From: Planctomycetota bacterium
Lineage (GTDB): Bacteria; Planctomycetota; Phycisphaerae; Phycisphaerales; UBA1924
Assembly (NCBI GenBank): GCA_018242625.1
Contig: JAFEBO010000003.1
Span: forward strand, 62,001-126,000
DNA length: 64,000 nucleotides
Direction of reading: 5' to 3'
Both the position numbers and the translations under genes were made by a program. Shown one piece after another: positions 53,446 to 62,187 of this stretch. How positions within the stretch are numbered: the first letter of the stretch is position 1; each line of letters starts with the position of its first letter. Below the pieces are notes generated by a model that worked only from the letters and a program-made list of their open reading frames with translations, did not search any database and was not told the origin of the DNA.

Positions 53446-53622
53446 CCCTCGGGGCACTTCGCTCCGGGGAATTCCTGCCTCGTGCTTTTGCTACATTGTG
53501 CGCGTTCTGAACGGAGCCTCCGCGTCACTTTCGCAGCCGCTGCTTGAGGCGGTCGGGCTCTTCATTTGCGATTGCTAGTCTCTTCGCACAGGGTTCCCCG
53601 GCTCCATTGAAAGGAACGCACG

Positions 53623-55314
53623 ATGAAAAAGGACGGAATCGGATCGAAATTGGTGGCGGCGTCGGTCGTCCTGTTTGCGGCCACGAGCGCGGTGCATGCG
53701 CAGGCGCCCGCACCCAGGAAACCCAACATCCTCGTCATCATGGGCGACGATGTCGGCTGGTTCAACATCGGTGCGTACCACCAGGGCATGATGTCCGGAA
53801 AGACGCCGCATCTGGACAAGCTCGCCTCGCAGGGCGTCCGCTTCACGGATTACTACGCCGAAGCGAGCTGCACCGCGGGCCGCGCGAATTTCATCACCGG
53901 CGAAATTCCGCTCCGCACCGGGCTCACCACCGTGGGCCAGGCCGGCGCGGACGTCGGCATCCCCGCGAAGGCGTGCACGTTGGCGACCGCGCTCAAGGCG
54001 CAGGGTTACGCCACCGGCCAGTTCGGCAAGAATCACCTCGGCGATCTCAACAAGTACCTGCCGACGCTCCACGGCTTTGACGAGTTTTTCGGATACCTGT
54101 ACCACCTCGACGCCATGTCGGACCCGTACTGGTACTCCTTCCCCGCCGACAAGGAGTTTTACGACAAGTACGGCCCGCGCAGCTTGGTGCACTGCTGGGC
54201 GCAGGACACCGACGACGCGACCGAGATGCCGCGCTGGGGCAAAGTCGGCAAGCAGAAGATCGTGGATGAAGGGCCGCTGCCGCCCTTCCCCGATATGAAG
54301 AACGTGCAGAACATGCACGACTTGCCGTTCCTCAAGGCCAAATACGACATGACCACCTTCGACGAGGTGCTCGTCAAGTCGTCGTGCGAATTCATGGACA
54401 AGGCCAAGAAGGACGGCAAGCCCTTCTTCGTCTGGCACAACACCACCCGCATGCACGTCTGGACCTTTCTGTCCGAGAAGTACGGGGCGATGCAGAACAG
54501 CAAGACCAACTACGGCCTCGAAGAGGCCGGCATGTCCCAGCTCGACGACAGCGTCGGCGCGCTGCTCAAGCACCTCGACGACATGGGCGAGACCGACAAC
54601 ACCATCGTGATCTTCACGACCGACAACGGTGCTGAAGTATTTACCTGGCCCGACGGCGGCATGACCCCGTTCCGCGCCACCAAGGGCACGGTCTGGGAGG
54701 GTGGTTTCCGAGTGCCCTGCATCGCACGCTGGCCGGGCAAGATCAAACCCGGCACCGTCGAGAACGGGATGTTCTCCGGGCTCGACTGGTTCCCCACACT
54801 GCTTGCCGCGGCAGGAAATCCCAACATCACCGATCAGCTCCTGAAGGGCGTCAAGCTCGGTGATCGCGACTACAAGAACCACCTGGACGGCTACGACCAG
54901 ACGGCACTCCTCACGGGCAGCGGCCCCTCCGCCCGCCACGAACTCTTCTACTTTGGCGGGCCCCAACTCGGCGCCGTTCGTATCGATGATTTCAAATTCC
55001 AGTTCTACCAGCAGCCCTGGGGCTGGCCCGGAGAGAAGATCTCCACCGACATGCCCACGATGGTCAACCTCCGCCAGGACCCGTTCGAGCGGACGCCCTC
55101 CATCCGCGGCGAATCCACGAACAACATGGGCGGCGGTTACATGAACGATTTCTACGCCCGCGAGTTCTGGCGCTTCGTTATGGTTCAGCAATACGTCGGC
55201 AAGCTCGCCATGACCGCAATCGACTACCCCCCCATGCAGGATCCTGCATCCTTCAATCTTGACGCTATCAAGAAGAAGATCGAGGCGATGATCAGAGAGC
55301 ATCAGGGCCAGTAA
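53623..55314 (+). CDS. Exported sulfatase (type I, arylsulfatase-like)
   Basis: A 563-residue sulfatase with a signal peptide ending near AVHAQ. The N-terminal metal motif is NILVIMGDDVGW (Asp42, Asp43). The active site reads CTAGR (83-87), in which Cys83 would be converted to formylglycine; the canonical sequence is C/S-x-P-x-R, and here Ala replaces Pro, a variant reported for some radical-SAM-matured enzymes. Later motifs are GYATGQFGKNHLGD (catalytic Lys/His), TTDNGAE (metal Asp and Asn) and GGFRVPCIARWPGK. It cleaves sulfate esters outside the cytoplasm, and sulfatases are abundant in planctomycetes for using sulfated glycans. AAAGGA precedes ATG 53623. No maturation enzyme is nearby. 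Confidence 0.93.
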   Translation: MKKDGIGSKLVAASVVLFAATSAVHAQAPAPRKPNILVIMGDDVGWFNIGAYHQGMMSGKTPHLDKLASQGVRFTDYYAEASCTAGRANFITGEIPLRTGLTTVGQAGADVGIPAKACTLATALKAQGYATGQFGKNHLGDLNKYLPTLHGFDEFFGYLYHLDAMSDPYWYSFPADKEFYDKYGPRSLVHCWAQDTDDATEMPRWGKVGKQKIVDEGPLPPFPDMKNVQNMHDLPFLKAKYDMTTFDEVLVKSSCEFMDKAKKDGKPFFVWHNTTRMHVWTFLSEKYGAMQNSKTNYGLEEAGMSQLDDSVGALLKHLDDMGETDNTIVIFTTDNGAEVFTWPDGGMTPFRATKGTVWEGGFRVPCIARWPGKIKPGTVENGMFSGLDWFPTLLAAAGNPNITDQLLKGVKLGDRDYKNHLDGYDQTALLTGSGPSARHELFYFGGPQLGAVRIDDFKFQFYQQPWGWPGEKISTDMPTMVNLRQDPFERTPSIRGESTNNMGGGYMNDFYAREFWRFVMVQQYVGKLAMTAIDYPPMQDPASFNLDAIKKKIEAMIREHQGQ

Positions 55315-55346
55315 TCCGCTCGAACCAATCCGCTTCCCGCTCATCC

Positions 55347-55377
55347 GGGCGGCTCACGCGAGCCGCCCTTTTCTTTT
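55347..55377 (+). terminator. Rho-independent terminator of the sulfatase gene
   Basis: 9-bp stem GGGCGGCTC/GAGCCGCCC (55347-55355 and 55360-55368) with a 4-nt loop followed by TTTTCTTTT, 32 bp after the stop. Confidence 0.9.
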
Positions 55378-55413
55378 GGTAGAACTAGTGCTCCAATCCC
55401 CGGGCACAACGGT

Positions 55414-56856
55414 ATGACGATCGCCATCTTTTCTTTGCTGCTGGGCTTCACCGTCGAGGCGCTGGTACTCGCCCGCGTCCTGCTGCGACCCCACCGCGAG
55501 CCAGCATCGCGCATCGCGTGGGTCGCGGTCGTGCTCGCGCTGCCGCTCGTCGGCGTCGTCGCATATGTCTTCTTCGGCGAGGTCAATATCGGCCGCGCAC
55601 GGCTGAAGCGACTCCGCGCGGTCGAGGCTCGCACCCCACAGCCTGCGCCGAGCCCACCGGCAGACTCGGCAAACATGCGGGCCGAAATCCCCGATCGCTG
55701 TTCTCACCTTTTTCATGTCGGCACGTCGATCAGCGGCATGGAGCCGGTCGCGGGCAACTCCGCCCGCCTGATGGTCGATTCCAACGCCGCCGTGGATTCG
55801 ATCGTCGCCGATATCGACGCCGCGACGAGCCATGCGCATGTTCTTTTTTACATCTGGCTCGAGGACAACAACGGCAGGCGCGTCGCCGAAGCGCTGATGC
55901 GTGCGGCCCGGCGCGGGGTCGCCTGCCGCGCCATCGTCGACAGCCTCGGCTCGCGCCAGATGCTCCGGTCGCGCACGTGGAAGGCGATGCGCGACGCGGG
56001 CGTCAAGCTCGGGATCGCGCTGGGCATCAGGCACCCGATCCTGCTCGCGCCGATCCGCCGCTTCGACCTGCGCAACCACCGCAAGATCATCGTCATCGAC
56101 AACCGCATCACCTACTGCGGCAGCCAGAACTGCGCCGACCCCGAGTTCCGAGTCAAGGCGAAATTCGCCCCGTGGGTCGATGCCCTGCTCCGCTTCGAAG
56201 GCCCCATCGCCCAGCAGAACCAGCGCCTCTTCGCCGTCGACTGGATGAGCGCCACCGGCGAAGACATCGACGATCTGCTCCGCCAGCCCTTCCGGGCGCC
56301 CCACCCCGGCTTCGCGGCGCAGGTCATCGGCACCGGGCCGACCGTGCGCTTCTCCGCCATGCCCGAAGTCTTCGAATCGCTCATCTTCGCGGCACGCAAA
56401 GAACTCACCATCTCGACCCCCTACTACGTCCCCGATGAATCGCTCCAGAGCGCCCTCTGTTCCAGCGCCTACCGCGGTGTCAAGACCACGCTCATCCTCC
56501 CCGCGCGGAACGATTCGTGGATCGTCCGCGGCGCCAGCCGCAGCTACTACGCCGACCTGCTCGAAGCCGGCGTCATCCTCTATGAGTACGTCGGGGGCCT
56601 GCTGCACACCAAGTCGCTCACGCTCGACGGCGAGATCACGCTCATCGGCTCCGCCAACATGGACCGCCGCAGCCTTGACCTCAACTACGAGAACAACATC
56701 CTCCTGCGCGACGAAGCCACCACCCGGGCGGTCTATGGGCGTCAAATGGAGTACATCGCCAGGTCCACGCTCGTGACCGCCGAAAGCGTCCGGAAGTGGC
56801 CCGTGGGACGCCGCCTCTGGAACAACACGCTCGCGACGCTCGGGCCGATTCTCTGA
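55414..56856 (+). CDS. cls: Cardiolipin synthase
   Basis: A 480-residue phospholipase D-superfamily enzyme with two N-terminal transmembrane helices (IFSLLLGFTVEALVLARVLL and VAVVLALPLVGVVAYVFFG) and two catalytic HKD motifs, HRKIIVID (in LRNHRKIIVIDN) and HTKSLTLDG, followed by GSANMDRRSLDLNYE. It joins two phosphatidylglycerol molecules to cardiolipin in the inner membrane. Length and layout fit bacterial Cls. ATG 55414 is the first in frame after the sulfatase terminator. Confidence 0.93.
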   Translation: MTIAIFSLLLGFTVEALVLARVLLRPHREPASRIAWVAVVLALPLVGVVAYVFFGEVNIGRARLKRLRAVEARTPQPAPSPPADSANMRAEIPDRCSHLFHVGTSISGMEPVAGNSARLMVDSNAAVDSIVADIDAATSHAHVLFYIWLEDNNGRRVAEALMRAARRGVACRAIVDSLGSRQMLRSRTWKAMRDAGVKLGIALGIRHPILLAPIRRFDLRNHRKIIVIDNRITYCGSQNCADPEFRVKAKFAPWVDALLRFEGPIAQQNQRLFAVDWMSATGEDIDDLLRQPFRAPHPGFAAQVIGTGPTVRFSAMPEVFESLIFAARKELTISTPYYVPDESLQSALCSSAYRGVKTTLILPARNDSWIVRGASRSYYADLLEAGVILYEYVGGLLHTKSLTLDGEITLIGSANMDRRSLDLNYENNILLRDEATTRAVYGRQMEYIARSTLVTAESVRKWPVGRRLWNNTLATLGPIL

Positions 56857-56961
56857 GTTGCACGGCCGGCCAGGCTGGCGGCAGACAAGCTCTCGCCCGC
56901 ATCCATTTCAAGAGCCGCGGCAAAGTCCAGACTTTCATCTCAAAAACCCGAAATAGGCAGT

Positions 56962-57687
56962 ATGGACGCACGCCAGTTTCTTCGTCGCCCGGCCCTTGTA
57001 GCCGCCTCCATCGCCGGACTTGCCACCTGCTTCGCCGCCGACCGCTCCCGGGCGGATCTGTTCGGCCTCGGATTGCTCGGTCCTTCCGGCAACGACAACT
57101 CGCAAAAGCGCCAGACGATTCAGGATCAGAGCGCGGACATGCTCCAGCAGCTCTACAACCTGAAGCCCGAGCTCCAGCAGACCATCCAGAACGCCGCCGG
57201 CTACGCCACATTCAAAAAAACCGACGTCAAGCTCTTCCTCGTTGCTTCGGGAACGGGCTACGGAGTGCTCCATAACAACCAGACCGGCCAGGACACCTTC
57301 ATGGACGTCGCCTCGCTCGGTGGCGGGCTGGGCATGGGCGTCAGCGACCTTCGCGTGATCTTCATATTTACCGATCCCGCCGTCATGCAGCAGTTCGTTT
57401 CGGAAGGATGGCAATTCGGCGCCGGGGCGAACGCAAACGCGCGCGTGAACGACACGGGTGTCTCCGCCGGCCAATCGGCCCGCGGCACGGTCAACTTCAA
57501 CGACGGAACGGTCGACGGCACCGCCACCGCCGACGCGGGTGCGGGCTCTGGCGACGGCAACTCGTCAGGCGGCGTTGCCGCCTCCGGAAGCGGAATGCTC
57601 ATTTATCAGTTCACCCAGAGCGGCCTCGCCCTGCAGGCCACCGTTTCTGGCACCAAGTACTGGGTGGACTCCGAACTGAACAACTGA
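56962..57687 (+). CDS. Ysc84-like lipid-binding domain protein, exported
   Basis: A 241-residue protein starting with a signal sequence (RPALVAASIAGLATCFAA). A segment from about residue 70 to 160 (AAGYATFKKTDVKLFLVASG, GYGVLHNNQTGQDTFM, LGGGLGMGV) matches the Ysc84/SH3YL1 lipid-binding domain. The C-terminal third is a Gly/Thr/Asp-rich tail with tandem SG/DG units before LIYQFTQSGLALQATVSGTKYW. It is 11 bp before the next gene and probably in one transcript with it. Its role at the envelope is unknown. Confidence 0.78.
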   Translation: MDARQFLRRPALVAASIAGLATCFAADRSRADLFGLGLLGPSGNDNSQKRQTIQDQSADMLQQLYNLKPELQQTIQNAAGYATFKKTDVKLFLVASGTGYGVLHNNQTGQDTFMDVASLGGGLGMGVSDLRVIFIFTDPAVMQQFVSEGWQFGAGANANARVNDTGVSAGQSARGTVNFNDGTVDGTATADAGAGSGDGNSSGGVAASGSGMLIYQFTQSGLALQATVSGTKYWVDSELNN

Positions 57688-57698
57688 AAGCGAATCAC

Positions 57699-58289
57699 AT
57701 GAAAACCCGAACCCTCGGAATCCTCGCCGTCACCATCTTTGTCGCCCTCATCGCCACATCTGCGGCCCTTTCGCGTGGCCCCGCCCTGGCTTCCACAGCC
57801 GGCAACGCCGCACCTCCCGAGCCCGCGAACGCGCAGCTCCCGGTGCGCACCGCCACGGGCGAGACCCGCCCCACCAATCTGCAGCAGCTGCTCGAGCTCT
57901 TCCGTTCGAGCGACAACAGCTTCAAAGTCCGCGCCATCAACAGCGCTCTCAAGCTCACGAGCGAGGAAGCGCAGAAGTTCTGGCCTGTTTACCAGCAGTA
58001 CGAGAAGGCCCAGCAGGGACAGATGGACCGGCGCATCGCCCTGATCAAGGAATTCGTCGCCCTGAGCAACGAGGGCAAGATCAACAACGAAAACGCGAAC
58101 CGTCTCTCCGGCGAATGGCTGAAGCTCGAAGAAGACCGCGTGGAAACCTGGAAAAAGTACTACCAGGAGATCAGCAAGGCCGTCTCACCCCTCCGCGGCG
58201 CGCAGTTCCTTCAGGTCGAAAACCAGCTCGCCATTCTCATGGATCTGAACATCGCGGGAGCGATGCCCGCGGTGAAGGGTTCCAAGTAG
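57699..58289 (+). CDS. Small exported helical protein
   Basis: A 196-residue protein with a signal sequence (LGILAVTIFVALIATSAAL) and a helical mature region. LTSEEAQKFWPVYQQYEKAQ followed by a basic helix (QMDRRIALIKEFVA) is reminiscent of the LTxxQ-type (Spy/CpxP-like) periplasmic chaperones, but the match is only by pattern. The C-terminus (VSPLRGAQFLQVENQL) is also helical. It starts 11 bp after the Ysc84-like gene. No function can be assigned with confidence. Confidence 0.7.
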   Translation: MKTRTLGILAVTIFVALIATSAALSRGPALASTAGNAAPPEPANAQLPVRTATGETRPTNLQQLLELFRSSDNSFKVRAINSALKLTSEEAQKFWPVYQQYEKAQQGQMDRRIALIKEFVALSNEGKINNENANRLSGEWLKLEEDRVETWKKYYQEISKAVSPLRGAQFLQVENQLAILMDLNIAGAMPAVKGSK

Positions 58290-58539
58290 CCACGCGGGTC
58301 TGTTCCGGGCCATCGGTTGCGGGCTAAATCCGTGGGCCCGCGCTCTCGCCCGTTCTTCCCGCGGCACGACGGCCGCTCTTTCGCTCCGGCCCGCGGCGCG
58401 ATTTGTCACAAAAGTCTTCGCGCCCGTGCAAGAAATCACAGCGGCGGACGCAACCTTTCGGAGTCGGCGAGAGTTTCTCGCTGCGGTGTTCTGTCGGCTC
58501 GCCACGACACAGCGGACTTTCACCCCGGAGGGCAATTGC

Positions 58540-59508
58540 ATGTCCATTCCTGCTCATGGTCTTCGAATCGTGCCTCACAATCGCAACCGTCAGGGGCTGC
58601 TGTCACTCGTTGCCGCCGGGTGCATTTCGGCGTCTGCCGGCGCATCCCTGATCGGTGGATTTACGTTCTACTACGGCGGGACCGGCGATCCGCCCGTGAA
58701 TCCAAATCCCGGCGTCGGCTGCGCTTACAACTGGTGGGTGAAATCTTCCGGATGTCCCTACATCGTTGAGTATGTGCAAACGAATTGTCAGCGCACGGTC
58801 CTTTGCGACGCATCCGCGTGCCCTTTGGTCGGATGCGGCGGCATCTTCGCTCTCACCGCGCAACCGGGCCTCACAAGTTTCAATGATGTCAGCTACCCCA
58901 TCGCGCCGTTCGCCCCGGCTCTCGACAACGGCGATGTTGCGTTCATCGCACCGGTGAGTTTCTCAAAGTTCCGGGTATTCTCGCTCACAACCGGCGATCA
59001 AATCGCCGTTCAAGCCGGGGCCGATGCCGGAACGCTCGCTCGCATCCCCGCATCGGGCCTGGCAGTCGGCGGTGATTACGCCGTTCTTGGAGAGTACTTC
59101 GACGGTCGCCTGTGCGGCTTCTCTTCGTTCCGGCGCGTCTCCGCATCGGGCATCGAAGATATTCCCTGCGAAGTGCAGTGGACCAACGGCTTCGGAGGCG
59201 CGCCCTATGTTCAGTTTCTGAACTTCACCGGACCCAACGACGGAGTGATGATCCGCCAGTCGTCCAATTTCGCGATCGCCAGCCAGTTCATCACGCACAA
59301 CGCCTTCGCGTGCCCCTGCGATCTCAACGCCGACCAGTTCGTAGACGACATGGATTTCTCGGTGTTCATCGTGGCTTACGAACAGCTCGTTTGCAGCGAA
59401 CCCGCCAGCCCGGAAACATGCCCGGCCGATTTCACCGGCGATTCCGTGGTCGACGATTCCGATTTCCAGGTCTTCGTTCGTGCCTACAACGAATTCATCT
59501 GTCCGTGA
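58540..59508 (+). CDS. Secreted Cys-rich protein with dockerin-like repeat pair
   Basis: A 322-residue protein with a hydrophobic signal segment (GLLSLVAAGCISASAGA). The mature part has several Cys pairs (CAYNWWVKSSGCPY, CQRTVLCDASACPLVGCGG) likely to form disulfides. The C-terminal tail repeats CPCDLNADQFVDDMDFSVF and CPADFTGDSVVDDSDFQVF, each ending in xxAYxxxxC, as in the protein at 46961-47845. ATG 58540 follows GGAGG at the right distance. The upstream open frame (from 58426) is noncoding leader. No catalytic domain was recognised. Confidence 0.75.
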   Translation: MSIPAHGLRIVPHNRNRQGLLSLVAAGCISASAGASLIGGFTFYYGGTGDPPVNPNPGVGCAYNWWVKSSGCPYIVEYVQTNCQRTVLCDASACPLVGCGGIFALTAQPGLTSFNDVSYPIAPFAPALDNGDVAFIAPVSFSKFRVFSLTTGDQIAVQAGADAGTLARIPASGLAVGGDYAVLGEYFDGRLCGFSSFRRVSASGIEDIPCEVQWTNGFGGAPYVQFLNFTGPNDGVMIRQSSNFAIASQFITHNAFACPCDLNADQFVDDMDFSVFIVAYEQLVCSEPASPETCPADFTGDSVVDDSDFQVFVRAYNEFICP

Positions 59509-59550
59509 TCGAATGCCGCACAAAGAAGGGACGCCCTGCGCGCCCCTCTT

Positions 59551-60471
59551 CTATTTCTGCGGTTTCATTTCCGCATCGGACGAACCCGTCTTTTCCAGTC
59601 GCTCCAGCCGAAGCTCGATCTCGCGCATCTTGGCGTCTTTCTCCCGGGCGAGCCGTTCCATCTCGGCCTTGTGCTGCGCCTCGAGAACAGCAATCTGATC
59701 GTCTTTCTCCCGCCGCAGCTCCCGCAGCGCTTCCACCAGCAGCGCGGTTGTGCCCCGCTCGGTGACGAATCGGATTCCCGCCTCGTCGCGGTCGACCCAT
59801 TCGGGGAAAATGCACTCCACATCCTGAGCCAGGAACCCCACCATCAGGCCGGAGGCGACGTTGCGATCCCTCTTCGCCTCGTCCGTGTACTCGAATTCGA
59901 CGCCGCGAAGCATCAGAAGACGATCGAGCGTGCCCGGCTCGAGCTCCCGGATGTCCTTTTTCAGCCGCGCATCCGACAGCACCGACCAGCTGCCCGTCCG
60001 GTTGGCCGTCGGGCCGTTGACCGCGAGCAGGAAGTTGCCCGGGTTGCTTGTGCCGATTCCCACGTTCCCGTTGGGCTGTACGTTGATCCCCCGCGTGTTG
60101 GCGGAGAACGTGCTCCCCGAAATGATGAACCGCGGCTGCTGCAACTGCCCGTCGGCCGTGACCTCGATATAGCGTGCCTGTGTTCCCCAGACCGGCACAC
60201 CGAAGTCCAGGCCGACGATAAACCGTCCGCTCTCGGCGATCGTGATGGGCGACCCGTTCCCGTCGCTCCCATCAAACGTGAGCGTTTGGCCGAGCTGATT
60301 GCCTTCCACGATCGAGTCCCACAAAGTGAAACTCATCGAAGTCGGGCCGCTGAGGTCGCCCTTGGACTGCTCCAGCGAACCCGCGAACGTGAACGCCGTC
60401 GAAACCCCAGGGGCAGCCCACGCGCTCACACTCAAAATCAGGCACCAAATTGCACCAAGAGCCAGCTTCAT
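59551..60471 (-). CDS. Secreted protein with C-terminal peptidase S74 (intramolecular chaperone) domain
   Basis: A 306-residue protein with a signal peptide (LALGAIWCLILSVSAWA). The N-terminal half (about 25-140: FTFAGSLEQSKGDLSGPTSM, RFIVGLDFGVPVWGTQARYI) resembles the beta domain of planctomycete surface fibre proteins, which the truncated protein at 2-1381 would have lost to the window edge. A short link NVGIGTSNPGNFLLAVNGP leads to the S74 domain: SDARLKKDIRELEPGTLDRL and MVGFLAQDVECIFPEWV. S74 domains assist trimerisation of beta-helical fibres and are usually cleaved. A C-terminal coiled coil rich in Glu/Lys/Arg follows (about 245-290). ATG 60471 is preceded by GGAGG. Confidence 0.85.
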   Translation of the reverse strand: MKLALGAIWCLILSVSAWAAPGVSTAFTFAGSLEQSKGDLSGPTSMSFTLWDSIVEGNQLGQTLTFDGSDGNGSPITIAESGRFIVGLDFGVPVWGTQARYIEVTADGQLQQPRFIISGSTFSANTRGINVQPNGNVGIGTSNPGNFLLAVNGPTANRTGSWSVLSDARLKKDIRELEPGTLDRLLMLRGVEFEYTDEAKRDRNVASGLMVGFLAQDVECIFPEWVDRDEAGIRFVTERGTTALLVEALRELRREKDDQIAVLEAQHKAEMERLAREKDAKMREIELRLERLEKTGSSDAEMKPQK

Positions 60472-60718
60472 GATTGCCTCCGAAAAAATCGCTGTTTCGA
60501 GCGGCTTCTTCGGCGGTTTTCAGGGAAGGCTCAAGGGTTACCGGGCATTTCGAGAGAGGCCGACCGTCCGAGTTTTTGCAGTCTGTTTGCATACCCCGCC
60601 CCGGTGGCGGACCGCCATCGGCCCGGCAAATCAAGGGTCAACGCGTGAGTTTCCCGCGGCTTCTTGGAGTCTTGTCTTCCTCGCGCTCACCGCGGAGCGC
60701 CCCTTTTCCGTAGCGCGA

Positions 60719-61984
60719 TCAGCCCCGGGGCGGGCACGCGAGGTTGAACTCGCGGCGCAGCGTGGCGGTGATCGGGGGATACATCATCTCGAACCGTGAG
60801 CCTGTGAACTGCTCGATGGGCACATCGATCTTCGCGGCCACGTCCGAGATCATCGACGAATACCACGACATGTAGGGGCAGAGCGTTCCCTCGATGCCGG
60901 CCGGAAGGCGCTGGGGGCGCTCGGCCAGCGGCAGTGACTGACGGGTAAAGTCCGCCTCGTTGTTGACGTGCGGAAAAAGAAGCCTGTCGAGCAGCAGAGT
61001 CCGCGGTATTTCCGGTGCGTCGATGTCCTTGTGGATGAACAGGTCGAACATCACCCGCTCGACGGGTATGTTGAGCAGCACCATGAAGCCGGCGGTCTCC
61101 GGCGATTCCGAGTACCGGTCGTAAAGCCGGCGCAGCCTCGTACCGAACACGCAGGTCGTGAGACCTTCGTTCCCCACGGGCCCCGAAGCAAGCTCGAACC
61201 GCCGGTAGCCGCCCGACTCCACCATTTGGATATCCGGCTCGGCCGGGTTGGAAAACCGCTTATACACCTGGGCCCGCCCTTCGCCCGGCCCGGCGGGGTC
61301 CAAGGGCTCCTTGGTGAATTTTATTGCCTCACCAGTAGACTTGTGCACGGCCTCATAGCTGAGCGGCACGGCCTGCGGGCGCAGCCTGCGGAAGCCGACG
61401 AATCCGTTGACGTGCCCGGCATCCATGGTTGTGGGATCGTCGGGCGAGGGGAAAACAAAGACGGTCACGAAGCGCACTCGCGCCTGAACGCCCCACACGC
61501 CGCACGCGCCTTCGAACAGCTTGCGTCGAACTTTTTCAGCTTCCGCGGTCGCCTTTGCGTCGCCGTGGTTTGCCATGAGCATGGCCAGCGTCTTGCGATC
61601 GCCCGAGCAGGCGGCAAGTGCGGACTCGAATTCGTTCAGGGCTGCTTGGGCGGAATCGATCGCCGACTCGGGCGCACCGCGCTGGCGGCAGGCATCGAGA
61701 AACTTCGCCATGCTCTGCACGCCCGGGACATCGCTCGCCGCAAGCGTCGGATTGGACTCCTGCACCATCCGCGTCAATCGCCAGGTAAGTCCCCGGTTGA
61801 TACCCAGTTCCCGCGCCGACTCGCGCGTCTTGGTCGGATCGACTCCCACAACGGCAAACAGCCCCGCCACCTCTGCACGAGCGCGATGGAACGCGGTAAT
61901 GACGCTCTCGAGCGTGGCACCCTTGCCGACTTGAACACCGTCGACAAGTTCTCGGACCTTCGGCTCCGTTGTGGCTGAGGACAT
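60719..61984 (-). CDS. Uncharacterised protein with helical N-terminus (possible DNA-binding)
   Basis: About 421 residues. Residues 25-75 (FHRARAEVAGLFAVVGVDP, TRESARELGINRGLTWRLTR) resemble a helix-turn-helix or helical bundle and could bind DNA. A longer C-terminal part is beta-rich (FRRLRPQAVPLSYE, YRRFELASGPVGNEGL, ERVMFDLFIHKD) with no recognised domain. The start at 61984 (MSSATTEP) is preferred to 62011. Its upstream region is packed with TGTCA half-sites, so it may control its own transcription; that is inferred from position. No homologue was recalled. Confidence 0.65.
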   Translation of the reverse strand: MSSATTEPKVRELVDGVQVGKGATLESVITAFHRARAEVAGLFAVVGVDPTKTRESARELGINRGLTWRLTRMVQESNPTLAASDVPGVQSMAKFLDACRQRGAPESAIDSAQAALNEFESALAACSGDRKTLAMLMANHGDAKATAEAEKVRRKLFEGACGVWGVQARVRFVTVFVFPSPDDPTTMDAGHVNGFVGFRRLRPQAVPLSYEAVHKSTGEAIKFTKEPLDPAGPGEGRAQVYKRFSNPAEPDIQMVESGGYRRFELASGPVGNEGLTTCVFGTRLRRLYDRYSESPETAGFMVLLNIPVERVMFDLFIHKDIDAPEIPRTLLLDRLLFPHVNNEADFTRQSLPLAERPQRLPAGIEGTLCPYMSWYSSMISDVAAKIDVPIEQFTGSRFEMMYPPITATLRREFNLACPPRG

Positions 61985-62005
61985 ACTTTCAATCCTTCCT
62001 ATTGC

Positions 62006-62106
62006 TGTCACAACACTGTCACTCGGAAAGTATACCCCGACACCTTTTTAGACGAGCAACTAAATGTCAAAGAATTTGTCAAAATTGACACTTGACGTGA
62101 CGTCAA
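62006..62106. promoter_or_regulatory. Array of TGTCA/TGACR half-sites, putative operator and promoter region
   Basis: The AT-richer divergent region between 61984 and 62188 holds seven related half-sites: TGTCAC at 62006 and 62017 (11 bp apart), TGTCAAA at 62065 and 62077 (12 bp apart), TTGACA at 62085, TTGACG at 62092 and CGTCAA at 62101. TTGACGT-G-ACGTCAA (62092-62106) is a perfect palindrome and TGTCAA-AA-TTGACA (62077-62090) is a 6-bp inverted repeat. TTGACA 62085-62090 could be a -35 with TATGTG (62107) as a weak -10 for the gene at 62188. A TATACT lies on the minus strand near 62031. The binding factor is unknown. Confidence 0.6.
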
Positions 62107-62187
62107 TATGTGATTACTCTGGTTTTCGTGTTCCGGGAATGTGTTCCGTAACACACCCATAGGGCTCGAGATACAGGAGAGAGAGAG

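Noticed and set aside
53575..55344. 589-residue minus-strand frame opposite the sulfatase
   Set aside because: Antisense to a gene with complete sulfatase motifs.
60683..60700. Stem GCGCTC/GAGCGC as a terminator
   Set aside because: 6-bp stem in wrong orientation for the minus-strand gene, with no T-run on that strand.
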